Shown: one piece after another, positions 1 through 8,814 of the stretch
Layout of the letters: every line of letters starts with the position of its first letter
Numbering within the stretch: the stretch's first letter is position 1
Origin: Pleurotus djamor
Lineage: Eukaryota > Basidiomycota > Agaricomycetes > Agaricales > Pleurotaceae
Assembly (NCBI GenBank): GCA_029747585.1
Contig: JAPEVF010001178.1
Location: forward strand, 1 to 12,774
DNA length: 12,774 nucleotides
Reading direction: 5' to 3'
Made by a program: the position numbers and the translations under genes
The notes under the pieces: generated by a model
What the model saw: the letters and a program-made list of their open reading frames with translations, nothing else
Database searches by the model: none
Told to the model about the DNA's origin: nothing

Positions 1-286
1 ACCCATGCGACCCACTTCACCACTATCAACGTTTGAAAAATTTCTTTCTGGGAGTATTACGATATCCCCATTGCTTAAGCGGCAAGGAGGAAATGATCAC
101 TTGTTCCGTGAGCGCGATCGGACCATGGGGCATGGGGGCGGGGGCCGCATCACTAGCTCGTATGCGCTTTTGACAACCATCGGGCTCAAACGACCTCGAC
201 CAATCCATTCTGATTACAAAACCTGTGGGGTAGATAGGAAGATCATACACTTCGAACTAGATGACGTCCCGGGCCGACCTTCAGCT

Positions 287-1433
287 TCAGTCTTCAGGCC
301 AATAAGACAGCCAACCTTCATTCCCAACCTCTTCGGCATCAATTTGAACGGAGGACGGTACTCCACGCGACCACCTGATCGTGTCAGGGTGAGAAGTCAA
401 TGTGGTCATCCAGGTGATGGTGCTGAGGGATGGAATGAAGTGAAATAAGTGTTGGACGGGTTCATCCAGCACCATGCCTAAGGTACAACGCATCCGTAAG
501 TGCTTGATCGTGGTTCGGCGCAGAACCTCATAACACGTTGGCGCGTGCATCGGCTTGACAATGAATCAACGATTTGCATAGCTATCATTAGAGATCGAGC
601 AAGACACCTACGCGTGGGGTTCCAATGTCAAGACACCGAAGATTCGGCATGCCCGATACTAATTGGAGGATCAACGGTAATCGATTACCAAAGATTGAGC
701 ATGTCTGGATCGCTGCAAGTCCATGTGCAGCCGAAGGTATAGTTTCGATGACGGTGAAAGCATATTCACGGTTCTCTCGCATCTTCAAGTGGGTGGGGCG
801 CGCTGAAGCTAAGATGCTCAATGAGAATCGTATCGGAGCGATAAGAGTTTGGAGATTAGGAAGCGCTCCAGGAGGCAAGGGTATTCCTGACGGGGTGCTG
901 GTCTCCAGGAGTTCTAGAGAAGGTTGGGACGCTAGGAAAGCAGCAAATGCCTCTGCCTCTAGCTCTTCTGACATCCATCGGAAGTGTGTCAATTGGAATG
1001 GATGTGGAAGCTCATTTCCGCAAAGTACCGGTGGGTCGAAGCGATACCTTGTCCATCTCTGGTCATATTTGAGACTCTTGAGATTGGTAAATGTAGGAAG
1101 GACGCGGTTAACCACTTTGAAGGTGGTTTCGTCTTCGTCACAGTACATAGTAAGTCGTTTGACATGATGTCCTATACGGTTGGCGTTTTCCTCCAAGCCA
1201 TGTAGCAATGCCTTGAAACGTGGCTCAAGAGGTGGAAGTCGGTAAATGACGAGGTGGGAATAAAATAAGGGCACAATATGGGAGTAGAAGTGAGGGGAGA
1301 GGTAAAAAAGTGTGTAGAGGGTGCGTCTATCCTCTACAAGTTCGAAGACGTAGAGAATGAGTTCAGCAGGAAGAGGAACACTGACTTTCATTGTGGGAGG
1401 TAAACAGAAGAGCAGATGCGACAGCTTTGTCAC
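287..1433 (-). CDS. F-box-like protein, two exons
   Basis: Spliced model: exon 1 612-1433, intron 554-611 (58 bp, donor GTAGGT, acceptor TCAAG), exon 2 287-553; 362 residues. The join is phase 0 and is the only one I found that keeps the frame open past the stop that ends the unspliced frame at 588. The N-terminus has an F-box-like segment at about residues 18-60: LPAELILYVFELVEDRRTL, followed by L..LSPHF and P.FYSHL. The rest shows irregular leucine-rich segments (NLKSLKY, LELLETS, PNLQTLI, PNLRCLDI, IKHLRMR, SLSTITW), as in the F-box/LRR-type proteins that are greatly expanded in basidiomycetes. Members of that group are usually thought to act as SCF ubiquitin-ligase adaptors; no target can be read from the sequence. 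The start could instead be the methionine at 1391 (348 residues), which lies closer to the F-box. The gene has its own promoter side at 1434 and above and no obvious functional link to its neighbours. Confidence 0.72.
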
Positions 1434-2621
1434 TAGGGACGCCTGCGTCGTCNAAAAAAGACCCTTGCTTGCCCTTTTAGATTGATTAGCGTAAACATTC
1501 TAGTAGCTACTAAGTAGTTGGAGAAACGTCTGAGGGTCAATAGGCATGGAGTTTGTGGAAGTACTCTAATGAACACAGACGAGATAAATAATGGTCAGTA
1601 ACTAGCAACAGTGGGTGATGAGATGGTAAGGTCTTCATCTACTAAGTTAATGATAGTGGTGGTTCGGAGAGGTTAGTGAAGGAGGTCGAGATAGGTTTGC
1701 TAGAAAGCAAAGGGTGTGCCGAGCTTGGTGCCTTCCCGTATGATTCACACATTCCGTGTCCCCTCGCTGCTAATTTCAATTAGTGGCGTATAGCGGTATC
1801 CCTGGTACAACCAGTAGTACTCAGCCAGTATCGAAATATCAACGTCGAAAACCAGTCTCCTATGTCTGTGGGTAAGGGGCTGTCGAGGAGAAGAGAGGGG
1901 GCGTTGTGTCGGAGAGGGCCGAGCGGAGAAAGGGTCGGAGTCATACAATTGGGTGGGATCACTTGCTTCGGAGCCCAGATTTTCAAGTTACGAAGTGGTG
2001 ACGTGGCACCCCCGCCAAAAAGTGTGAGAAAAGAGATTCGGGCATCTCGGAGATTACTAAAAAAGGCGAAGAAGGGGGTTCAGAGACCTTGCAAGCAAGG
2101 TAATCTTATCTTATCTTTTCAGCCAAATTCAGGGTCGGCCTGCGATTCTTCAACGCTCCTTCAACTTGATTTCAACGCCAACCTCCATTCCGTGCAAAAT
2201 TTGAGAAACCACCGTAAGGGAAAAATGGTCACGAGCGGCGATGATAATTGATACTAATTCAACGATATACGCAGGTGACGCGCTGGTGTTTGTCTCAATG
2301 AATGCCGTTGCAACCTCAGAAGGTTCAAGTCGCACGTTGGGAGTGGCCCTCGCCTACTACCTAGATTAGCACGCTCTCGCCGACTCGCAGATTGCGATGT
2401 TCTCACAGAGAAAGTGAAGAGTGCATTCGGCACCCTATCAATTTCTAGGGTTTAGAGATGGGCTCCTTCAATGTCTCATCACGAATGCGTCGCCTTCATT
2501 TGAACCTCAATCGTCACATTCAAGGGATTACAAGTGGTTGCTTTCAGTGAGTATACTGCAGATCATCGATATATACTAATACAATTATGATACAGGTAGG
2601 CGTTTTGTGGTTCAACCCAAG
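1434..2621. other. Intergenic stretch, no supported gene
   Basis: This gap lies between the 5' end of the F-box-like gene and the 3' end of the first DUF6914-like gene. Open frames here (minus 1745-1986, plus 1862-2251) show no recognisable domain, no convincing splice-linked continuation and low-complexity basic composition. It should hold the F-box gene promoter and the 3' UTR of the gene ending at 2622. An AT-rich segment at about 2569-2592 lies just past that stop codon and could serve as a 3'-end signal. One ambiguous base occurs at 1453. Confidence 0.6.
2104..2116 (-). promoter_or_regulatory. Tandem GATA-factor motif
   Basis: Read on the minus strand this is AGATAAGATAAGA, two overlapping GATAAG cores matching the HGATAR site of fungal GATA factors (nitrogen, iron or light regulators). 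It lies about 670 bp upstream of the F-box-like gene start, in otherwise featureless DNA. Short motifs of this kind occur by chance, so this is only a candidate site. Confidence 0.2.
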
Positions 2622-3197
2622 TTATTTGACTTCGGAAGGTATGACTTGGCCAACTGCGTCGCGTGTCGGCACAGGCCTTGCCAGTCGGTCGTTGGTCGCG
2701 AGGTTGCCTTCTTCGCGAGCTACCCTTGCGCCAACATCGTAAAGCTGGCAGGGAGAGAGGCCAGCTGGAATAATTGCCTTGATTCGAAGGAACTATTTGG
2801 GCGCAAAATCATAAATGTCAAGATCCCCACCATATCCGTGTCGACGTACCTCGATGGCGCTGAAGACCCAAAGCTTGCAATTCCACATCGGATCATCTTG
2901 CTTCGGCTTCACATAGGCTCCCAATAAATCGGAGACCGACCTTCCGCTCATCTCTGTCTTTCCGAGTAAAACCAGCGCGAGGATTCGCGGCGTTCGCGCT
3001 GGTACTGCGTCCCCTTCGTAATCCCATCGTTGCTGGATCCTACGCGATGGATCTGGACGGTTGATAGCATGCAAACGCCATGTCGTCTTCTCGTTGCCCG
3101 CGACAGTCTTCGGCATCACCAAGAGACCCATGTGGAACTTCTCGTCGGTCCGGGCGTAGAAGGCCATGTAAATGCGATTCTTGTTGGTTCCGAGCAT
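2622..3197 (-). CDS. DUF6914-like small basidiomycete protein, copy 1
   Basis: Spliced model: exon 1 2850-3197 (348 nt), intron 2793-2849 (57 bp, donor GTACGT, acceptor AATAG), exon 2 2622-2792 (171 nt); phase 0; 172 residues. The N-terminus reads NKNRIYMAFYAR, followed by FHMGLLVMPK, WRLHAINRPDPS, RWDYE, LALVLLGKTEMSG and WNCKLWV, then after the intron FLR, LYDVGARVA and a GQVIPSEVK end. I recall this layout (KNRIY..., a His-x-x-L-hydrophobic strand, W.YE, L.VLLGK, W.C..WV..A) from small uncharacterised basidiomycete proteins, which I believe are Pfam DUF6914; the name is from memory. There is no signal peptide or membrane helix. Conserved His and Cys residues hint at a papain/NlpC-like fold, but that is speculation. 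The neighbouring gene at 3506-4081 is a paralogue, about 45% identical by hand alignment, with the intron at the same place and a second exon of exactly equal length. Confidence 0.8.
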
Positions 3198-3505
3198 CTT
3201 GAGTGTTTTAGAACTTCGTTCCGATTTGTCGACGAGGAGAATGAGCCGGTGTCGTTCAGAATTCTTCCCAACATTCTGCTCTTATATATCCGCGTCCCAC
3301 TGTGGCATTACCACCTTGAAATCGTGGCCACACTCCTTGGGCTACCTTACGGACAATGACGATACAATCAACATGGTGGCATGTGTCCTCGTTGGGGTAT
3401 ACCGCTCAAAGCGAATCTCGACAATGAGTACGATTGCTCAGGTACATATGTTGCATGTATGGATACCTAGTGTCCCCTGCTACCGACCTCGAATCGAACG
3501 ACCAC
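3198..3505. other. Spacer between the two tandem paralogues
   Basis: These 308 bp hold the promoter of copy 1 (TATA candidate at 3282-3288) and the 3' UTR of copy 2. I see no further gene or RNA; open frames crossing it are read-through of the antisense strand of the two genes. Confidence 0.6.
3282..3288 (-). promoter_or_regulatory. Putative TATA box of copy 1
   Basis: On the minus strand this reads TATATAA, 85-91 bp upstream of the start codon at 3197. The spacing fits a fungal TATA element. The paralogue has an equivalent element at nearly the same distance, which supports both. Confidence 0.4.
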
Positions 3506-4081
3506 TTAGCAAACCTCCGACGTTATGATCTGTCCATTCTGATCACATGTCGGCACTGCCTGTTTCATTCGCTCCTTTACGGAAATCTTGCAAACATCCG
3601 AGGCCATTTGTGAGCCGATCTTGTAGAGCTCATGAGGAGCCATACCGGGAGGCAGCACGCCTTCTTTACGAAGGAACTAATAATTTGGAGGTGCGATTAG
3701 TCCGTCGTCTCCTATACTATCACAACTGGAACTCACCTCAACGGCATCCTCAACCCAACTCACACAACTCCACTGATCGTCATCTTGCTTCAGCCCAACC
3801 TTCTTCACCAACTCCCCGAGACTTTGTCCACTCATCTCCGTTTTCCCCAGCAACGCCAACGCGAGTAAACGCGAAGGACGAGACTCGATAGGCCCGGCTT
3901 CATAATCCCATCGTTCTCCCCCTGGTCTTGAAGGGTCCGGCCGATTAAGGGCATGTAAGCGCCACGCCGTCTGAGTAGTTGGGCCAGCATTTTTGGGAGT
4001 GACGAGAATAACCATGTGATAGGTATTGGGTTGGCTTCGGACGAAGAAGCCCATGTAGATGCGATTTTTGTTGCGTGCCAT
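3506..4081 (-). CDS. DUF6914-like small basidiomycete protein, copy 2
   Basis: Spliced model: exon 1 3737-4081 (345 nt), intron 3677-3736 (60 bp, donor GTGAGT, acceptor TTATTAG), exon 2 3506-3676 (171 nt); phase 0; 171 residues. It starts MARNKNRIYMGFFVR, followed by YHMVILVTPK, WRLHALNRPDPS, RWDYE, LALALLGKTEMSG, KQDD, W.C..WVEDAVE; exon 2 gives FLRKEGVLPPG, LYKIGSQMA and GQIITSEV at the C-terminus. I chose the methionine at 4081 because it aligns with the start of copy 1 and has a TATA-like element about 100 bp upstream. The frame stays open up to a methionine at 4162, which would add 27 residues absent from copy 1. The function is unknown. The pair looks like a local tandem duplication that has since diverged, both copies still intact and with splice sites preserved, so both are probably expressed. 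Confidence 0.8.
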
Positions 4082-4569
4082 TACTTGTTCGTGCGGGGTC
4101 GTGAAGATGCGATCGAGTGGGGGGCTCAAATGATTCGTGAGGGGGATTCTGATCTTCAGCAAGGGAGACGAGTGGTATTTTATATCATGTTCCCCACAGC
4201 GTATTGCCAGCAGCCAGGGTCCCTCATCAAGATGACATACCGACTTTTGCTTGCTTTGTCCTCGGTAGTAGCGCGTGCAGGGTGGTCCCTAGGTCTATTG
4301 TGTCGATTTGGAAATTGGCCTCCACCCGCGACGATATCCAGGATAACGTATCTAGTCCATTGTTGTGCACCCTGCTTAGGCCCTCTTGTTTCCGTAACAC
4401 GCGAGCGAATGTCTCTCTTGTGTACTGGCACATGCAGCGCAGCGGCCCCGAATGTTAGATCGGATCTGATGTAAGTGGCGAAGCCAGTCGATTATATGCC
4501 ATGTTTATACAACATTAAGTGAATATTAAGCAACATAGAGAAAAACGCTAGCAAGGACGGACTGATACA
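4082..4569. other. Intergenic: copy 2 promoter and BUB1 3' flank
   Basis: No supported gene. The short frames on both strands (4180-4474) have no recognisable domain and overlap each other. The part next to 4082 holds the TATA candidate of copy 2; the AT-rich part at about 4495-4545 lies just past the BUB1 stop and probably holds its 3' end. Confidence 0.6.
4176..4184 (-). promoter_or_regulatory. Putative TATA box of copy 2
   Basis: On the minus strand this reads TATAAAATA, about 95-103 bp upstream of the start codon at 4081. Its position resembles that of the TATA candidate of the tandem paralogue. It also argues against the alternative start at 4162, which would put the box only some 15-20 bp away. 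Confidence 0.4.
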
Positions 4570-7500
4570 TCATGAGCCCCGCAAAGCAGAGAGCTCGACC
4601 TTCTTCAGCAAGCCCTTCAATGTGCCACTAGTCCGATTACAATTCTTCTGTAACCAAGCCTCCATATCCTCTCGGACCTCCGCCAGATGATCGCAGATGG
4701 GTAGTTGTCCTGACGATGATGCAAGACACGGATTTAAAAGGAGGTCAAACAACCGCGTCCACAACTCTGATTGCCAATAACGTTTCAAAGGTGTGAGGAC
4801 CTTGTATCTCTCACCCGGTTGAGAGCTGTCTTGATTTTCAGCTAGGCCCACCACGCTGCTCTGCATGTACTTCCCGAACAACATGCAATAGACAATACCA
4901 GCTAACCCATAATAATCAGTCTGGTACGTCCACGGACGGTCTTCTCGGATTTCCGGGCAGTCACGTTCATCGGCAGGCCATTCAGCGATGAATTCCTGAT
5001 TGGACGGGAACAACTTCGTATCGATGGTTCGGCCGAAGTCGATTAACTTGACACCCTTGTGCGCCCATCCACCCTCTCCGGACGGTTGATAAAGACTGGA
5101 CCAGGCAGATGCACCACCAGGAACATCGTCGAGCCGCAGCAGACAGTTATCAATCTTGAGGTCTCCATGGATGAACCCCACGCGATGCATGTGTTCAATG
5201 AGACGGAGAAGTTCGATGGCGAAAAACATGACCAATAGTTCGTCCAAGCAAGCACCTTGCTGGGAAACACCTGCAGATCCAGCATTGTTCACGACGTTCA
5301 ACAGGTTGCCTTGCTTGCAGAGCTCAAGAACTAAGTAGCTCTCGTCGCGGAACGCGTACAGCGCGTGTGGGGAAACCAGGGATCGACGATGTGATTCGTG
5401 GAGCGTCGAGTGTATACGTCGGAGGACATGATACTCCCAGAGGTTTCGAGGCTTGACGACTTTGAGAGCTACAGAGGAAGAAGCATCATCATCGTCCTCA
5501 TCACAGCTCAGCCTGTCCCAGTCTTCTTCGTCTTCTTGATCATCTCCTTTGCTCTTTCTGGCCTTGAAAACGGCACCAAACCCTCCCTCACCAAGCTTTT
5601 CAGATACCTCGAACCGCTGTTGGCCCAAAACTACTGGGAAGGTCATACCAACATCGAGGTGTCCATTGGACGAGCTCCCACTCGTCTTCCGGGTCTTCTT
5701 GGAGAATTTCTGGAGACCATCGAGCATGCCACTTTCTTGGTCCGTGAAATCAAAGAACTGAGAATCCGAGGTCACGAGCGACAATAGGGTAGACATGACG
5801 GACGAGTTGAAAGCGTTGCAGGGATTTGGTGGCTTGAAGTTGGACGTCTTCGTCAGCGTGTCGACCAGGCTGATCTTTCCAGTCCGCTCTTCAATCTCCT
5901 GTGTCGAAGACGCCGATTCATGTGCCTCTAGCCTACCGCGAGCGTTCTCCGAAGCTAAGATGTTTCCGAGAGACCGATGATCGTCACCTTTCAACTCAGC
6001 TGCAAGTCGCTCGGCCACCTCGACCGCATCGTATCCCTGTCGATTCGAAGACCGTTCCCGATCACTTGGTGTACCGGAAAACACGGAACGTGTGCTTGTA
6101 AACTCAAAGGTTCGTTCTGTGATCGGGGTCATCACGTTGAAGTTACCAAAGCGGCCGCCTAGTGGAGGGTCTTGCGGGTAGGCGTCTTCAGCGTTAGAGT
6201 ACTCTTCTTCATAGTATTCCCCTTCGGCGTACGGTGCTTCATCTTCAGCATCAGGTGGGTCGTATATGTCTGATGAAGAAGTGCCAGTCGAGGGTGACGG
6301 GAGCGGTTGGTCTTCTTGGACTGCCTCTTCATAATCATAGTCATCATCGGTAGAACTAGACGAGATTATATCTTGTCTCTCTTCGTCCTCGCTAATTTGA
6401 TTGAGGTCTGCGACGGTAGGAGGCTCTGGAGCTGACGTTTTATCGCGGAACGGAGTGAAAGCAGGGGGCTTTTCATGACGATCCGTGAAGGGCGTAAATG
6501 TGGGCTTGTCGACAAAGGGAGCAAACGATGGTTTGTTGGAAGAGAAGTTAGTTTCTTTTCTGTGCGCATTTTCACCATCGTCCTCCGGTGGACGGCTGAA
6601 AACTTTGAAGGGGGTGCGAGCGTCATCGTCGATGAAGGGCTTGAACGCTGGGGCTGGAGTCCGTTCTTGCAAGGCTTGTGTACGTGACGGTGCAGCAGGA
6701 GTGAAGACTCTACCGCTAGCATTGTCTTCCGCTTGAGCGTCCTCACTGACAGGCGCGAGCTTCACCATCTTCTGGCGCCCGACGAAAGCATTTTCTCCGT
6801 TCTCTCGTCGGTCAGTTGGACTAGGCGTCGTGTGTTCTTTCGGTGCGAGGACACCGCGAGGGGTGGTGAACGACGGCTTTGCTGAAAAGTGTGGGGTCTT
6901 GGAGTCCGCAGGATCTACAAATGGTTGAAGCTGCGAGAGTCGGCATACCATCACACGTAGTCTTAAATTCATACAACCCACCTTGGCAGCGGGAGTCGCG
7001 TTCTCCTTTCTAACCGCGTTCTCATCGACGAATGGACGGAAGCCTATAAGCGGGTTCAGGACTTTTTATACACGCTTGTTTCAGCAAACATCTTACTAGA
7101 CGCCGGGGTATTACGAGCTGTGAGTGGGGGAGGTGCTTTGGCTGGGGTCTCACCCATCTCCACGCGCTTGACCGGGGCATATTTCGTTCCAGGACGGTTT
7201 AACTTGGTAGTTATAGTTCTGTCCGGCGAGTTGTACATTCCAAAGACATCGGCCAATGCTTCTTTCGTATTTATCGTGACGGTAGGTTCGGGGACACTCA
7301 ACCCCAAACCCAAACTTCGACGACCACCGTATTTGTGACTGGACGCTTTGTTTCCCGTATGACCCTCTTCATCGGAAGAGGATGATTGGAACGATATAGC
7401 TCTCGTCCGCGGCAGTTCGCTTGGGTTCGGAGGTCCCCATTTCTTGCCTAAAAGACCCATTGACCGTGCCCTCACCTCCTGCGAACAGTATTCGACGCCA

Positions 7501-8220
7501 TCTTGGGTGAATAAGAGCGGAAGTGAGAACATCAGCTTCTCAGGACGTTTCCCGGGGATAGGGGGCGCGAGCATCAAAGAGTAGGCAGAAGCCGAAGAGG
7601 GTGATGAGGTAGACGAAGGTTGTGTTTGTGTTGGAGGGGGAGGCCGCGATTTGACAGAAGTAGAGGTAGTTGGGTTGGCGGGCTTCGATGATGATGTCGA
7701 TGGCTGCCGCGCTTGGAATTCGCGGTACTGGGCTTTGAGTTTCTCCAACGGTCTGGCTTGTCGCTTGATACCTTTGCGATAGATGGTGTCCGCGTCCGTG
7801 TGCCTAGTAGACTTGATAATTTAGCTGATACCCTCGCTCAGTCTGTCACGTAGCGCACCGTCCATCGTGCTCGAGAGTGCTAGCAAATTCCTCATAAAGC
7901 ACAGAGTATGAGGTTCCGATTTCATGCTTCAGCAGATAACCGTACACCGCGGCTGGTGTTCCCTTCTCGATATGTTTCGCGTAGAGAATCCAGAGTTTCA
8001 GATACCTCAGATCCGTCTTGTAGCTGAGATCTTCTTTGAATTTGCGCGTCACTTGTTCGAGAACGGGTACAAGGCCCGAATTGGCCTTGTCATTCGGATA
8101 GTTCTTGAGGATCCATTGGACGTATTCCTGATACACCGCGAGGGGATCTTCTTCATCAGTCTGCGCACTTGCTATGCGCTTCTGGTATGCTCGTCGTTGC
8201 TTCGCGAGGTCATCGTCCAT
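4570..8220 (-). CDS. BUB1: BUB1/MADBUB-type spindle checkpoint kinase
   Basis: Serine/threonine kinase and scaffold of the spindle assembly checkpoint at kinetochores. Exons: 7859-8220, 7097-7803, 6982-7043, 4570-6930; introns of 55, 53 and 51 bp; 1163 residues. Residues 1-160 form the Mad3/BUB1 TPR region (DPLAVYQEYVQWILKNYP, TDLRYLKLWILYAKHIE, YGYLLKHEIGT, YRKGIKRQARPLEKLK). A GLEBS-like BUB3-binding motif lies at about 224-242 (VEYCSQEVRARSMGLLGKK). A CD1-like motif lies at 295-315 (TVTINTKEALADVFGMYNSP). A KEN box at 369-371 is flanked by FRPFVD (358-363) and LQPFVD (378-383), with further F-x-P-F-x-D copies at 473, 513, 522 and 535. An acidic linker follows at about 555-625. The kinase domain spans about 817-1100: glycine loop GEGGFGAV (824-831), VALK lysine K867, likely helix-C glutamate E876, HGDLKIDN with D967 and N972, and DFG at 1008-1010. 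All catalytic residues are present. An acidic insert separates the glycine loop from the VALK lysine. No KEN box is seen N-terminal to the TPR region, so it is not a complete Mad3. The chosen ATG at 8220 directly precedes the conserved domain. Confidence 0.93.
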
Positions 8221-8265
8221 CGCGATGGATGGGGGTAGGAGACAGGTTTGTTGAAGCTAAATTGT

Positions 8266-8286
8266 TGATTGGCGCCTCATCACGTG
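8266..8286 (-). promoter_or_regulatory. Candidate BUB1 promoter elements (CCAAT, GGCGCC, E-box)
   Basis: Within 46-66 bp upstream of the BUB1 start, read towards the gene, lie a palindromic E-box CACGTG (8281-8286) and then GGCGCCAAT, a CCAAT box overlapping a GC palindrome (the other strand reads TTGGCGCC at 8269-8276, an E2F-like core). Such elements are common in cell-cycle gene promoters, but use here is inferred from position only. Confidence 0.3.
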
Positions 8287-8402
8287 GCCGCGCCGACAGG
8301 GAGTACTCAGGGGTGTTGTAACCCATATTGAAGACGTGATGCAGGCTCTATCGCGGGGCATTCAACTTAAAGAGTTGCATGAGGATAACGATCGCAGAAG
8401 GG

Positions 8403-8416
8403 CCATATAAATATGG
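8403..8416. promoter_or_regulatory. AT-rich palindrome CCATATAAATATGG
   Basis: A 6-bp inverted repeat (CCATAT/ATATGG) around a central AA, 183-196 bp upstream of the BUB1 start. It contains TATAAATA and resembles an extended CArG (MADS-box) site, though with ten A/T bases rather than six between CC and GG. It could be a TATA element or a dimeric factor site; evidence is the symmetry alone. Confidence 0.25.
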
Positions 8417-8814
8417 CAGCACCTGAGACTCGAATGGAACTGGGAACGACCGAACGAAAGCTTTTACAAAAAAGGGACATGTGTATCAAGCTTTCTGAGC
8501 ATCCTTAGTCGCTTCCATCCTTGAATGTATTTGATTTGGGGGTGTATTATAATATTACATTGTTGCCCAAGCTTATAACGTTACAATGAAGAGAGATTCA
8601 ACAGCGAGTCGAAGCAATTACAAGTACAAATCATAATTGACTGTTGTGGTACCATTTGAAGACCCAAGGCGGGCTCAGCAATACCAGATACAGCCCCTCG
8701 AGTATGTGCGGCAACAATGGAGGCTGAGAGAATAAACCTAGATACGAGCTGAGAATCAACACAAATACTGAAGCGTCGACTACACACAGTGACACAAACC
8801 ATCGCCCTTCACAG

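Larger units (their letters stand above)
8221..8814. other. BUB1 upstream region, no gene
   Basis: About 590 bp without a supported gene, between the BUB1 start and the stop of the truncated integrase-like gene. The minus-strand frames at 8581-8837 show no match to the integrase-like family and no other domain. The BUB1-proximal part holds the promoter candidates listed separately; 8535-8580 is AT-rich and may be the 3' end of the upstream relic. Confidence 0.6.

Noticed and set aside
26..250. Minus-strand frame just below the F-box gene, possible third exon
   Set aside because: The F-box frame reaches a stop at 287 and the residues encoded at 26-250 show no leucine-rich pattern or other relation to it; joining would need an arbitrary intron.
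1862..2251. 129-codon plus-strand frame in the gap after the F-box gene
   Set aside because: Basic low-complexity composition, no domain, no homologous paralogue in the window, and no convincing exon to join it to. The CTTATCTTATCTTTTCAG stretch inside looks like an acceptor, but the only nearby donor would leave an intron of about 23 bp, too short.
2275..2350. Possible tRNA, suggested by GGTTCAAGTC at 2322-2331
   Set aside because: The bases flanking the would-be T loop do not pair into a five-base stem and no A-box or acceptor stem is visible.
2718..2792. Suspected frameshift making copy 1 of the DUF6914-like pair a pseudogene
   Set aside because: A recount of the bases showed exon 2 is exactly as long as in copy 2 and stays in frame to the TAA at 2622-2624.
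7056..7748. Treating the BUB1 N-terminal region and kinase region as two separate genes (a Mad3-like and a kinase)
   Set aside because: Short consensus introns join the pieces in correct phase, and the FRPFVD-KEN-LQPFVD block only appears after splicing, which fits a single BUB1/MADBUB gene.
8281..8460. Upstream first exon of BUB1 encoding a KEN box
   Set aside because: No Lys-Glu-Asn codon run was found there on the minus strand; a more distant exon cannot be excluded without transcripts.
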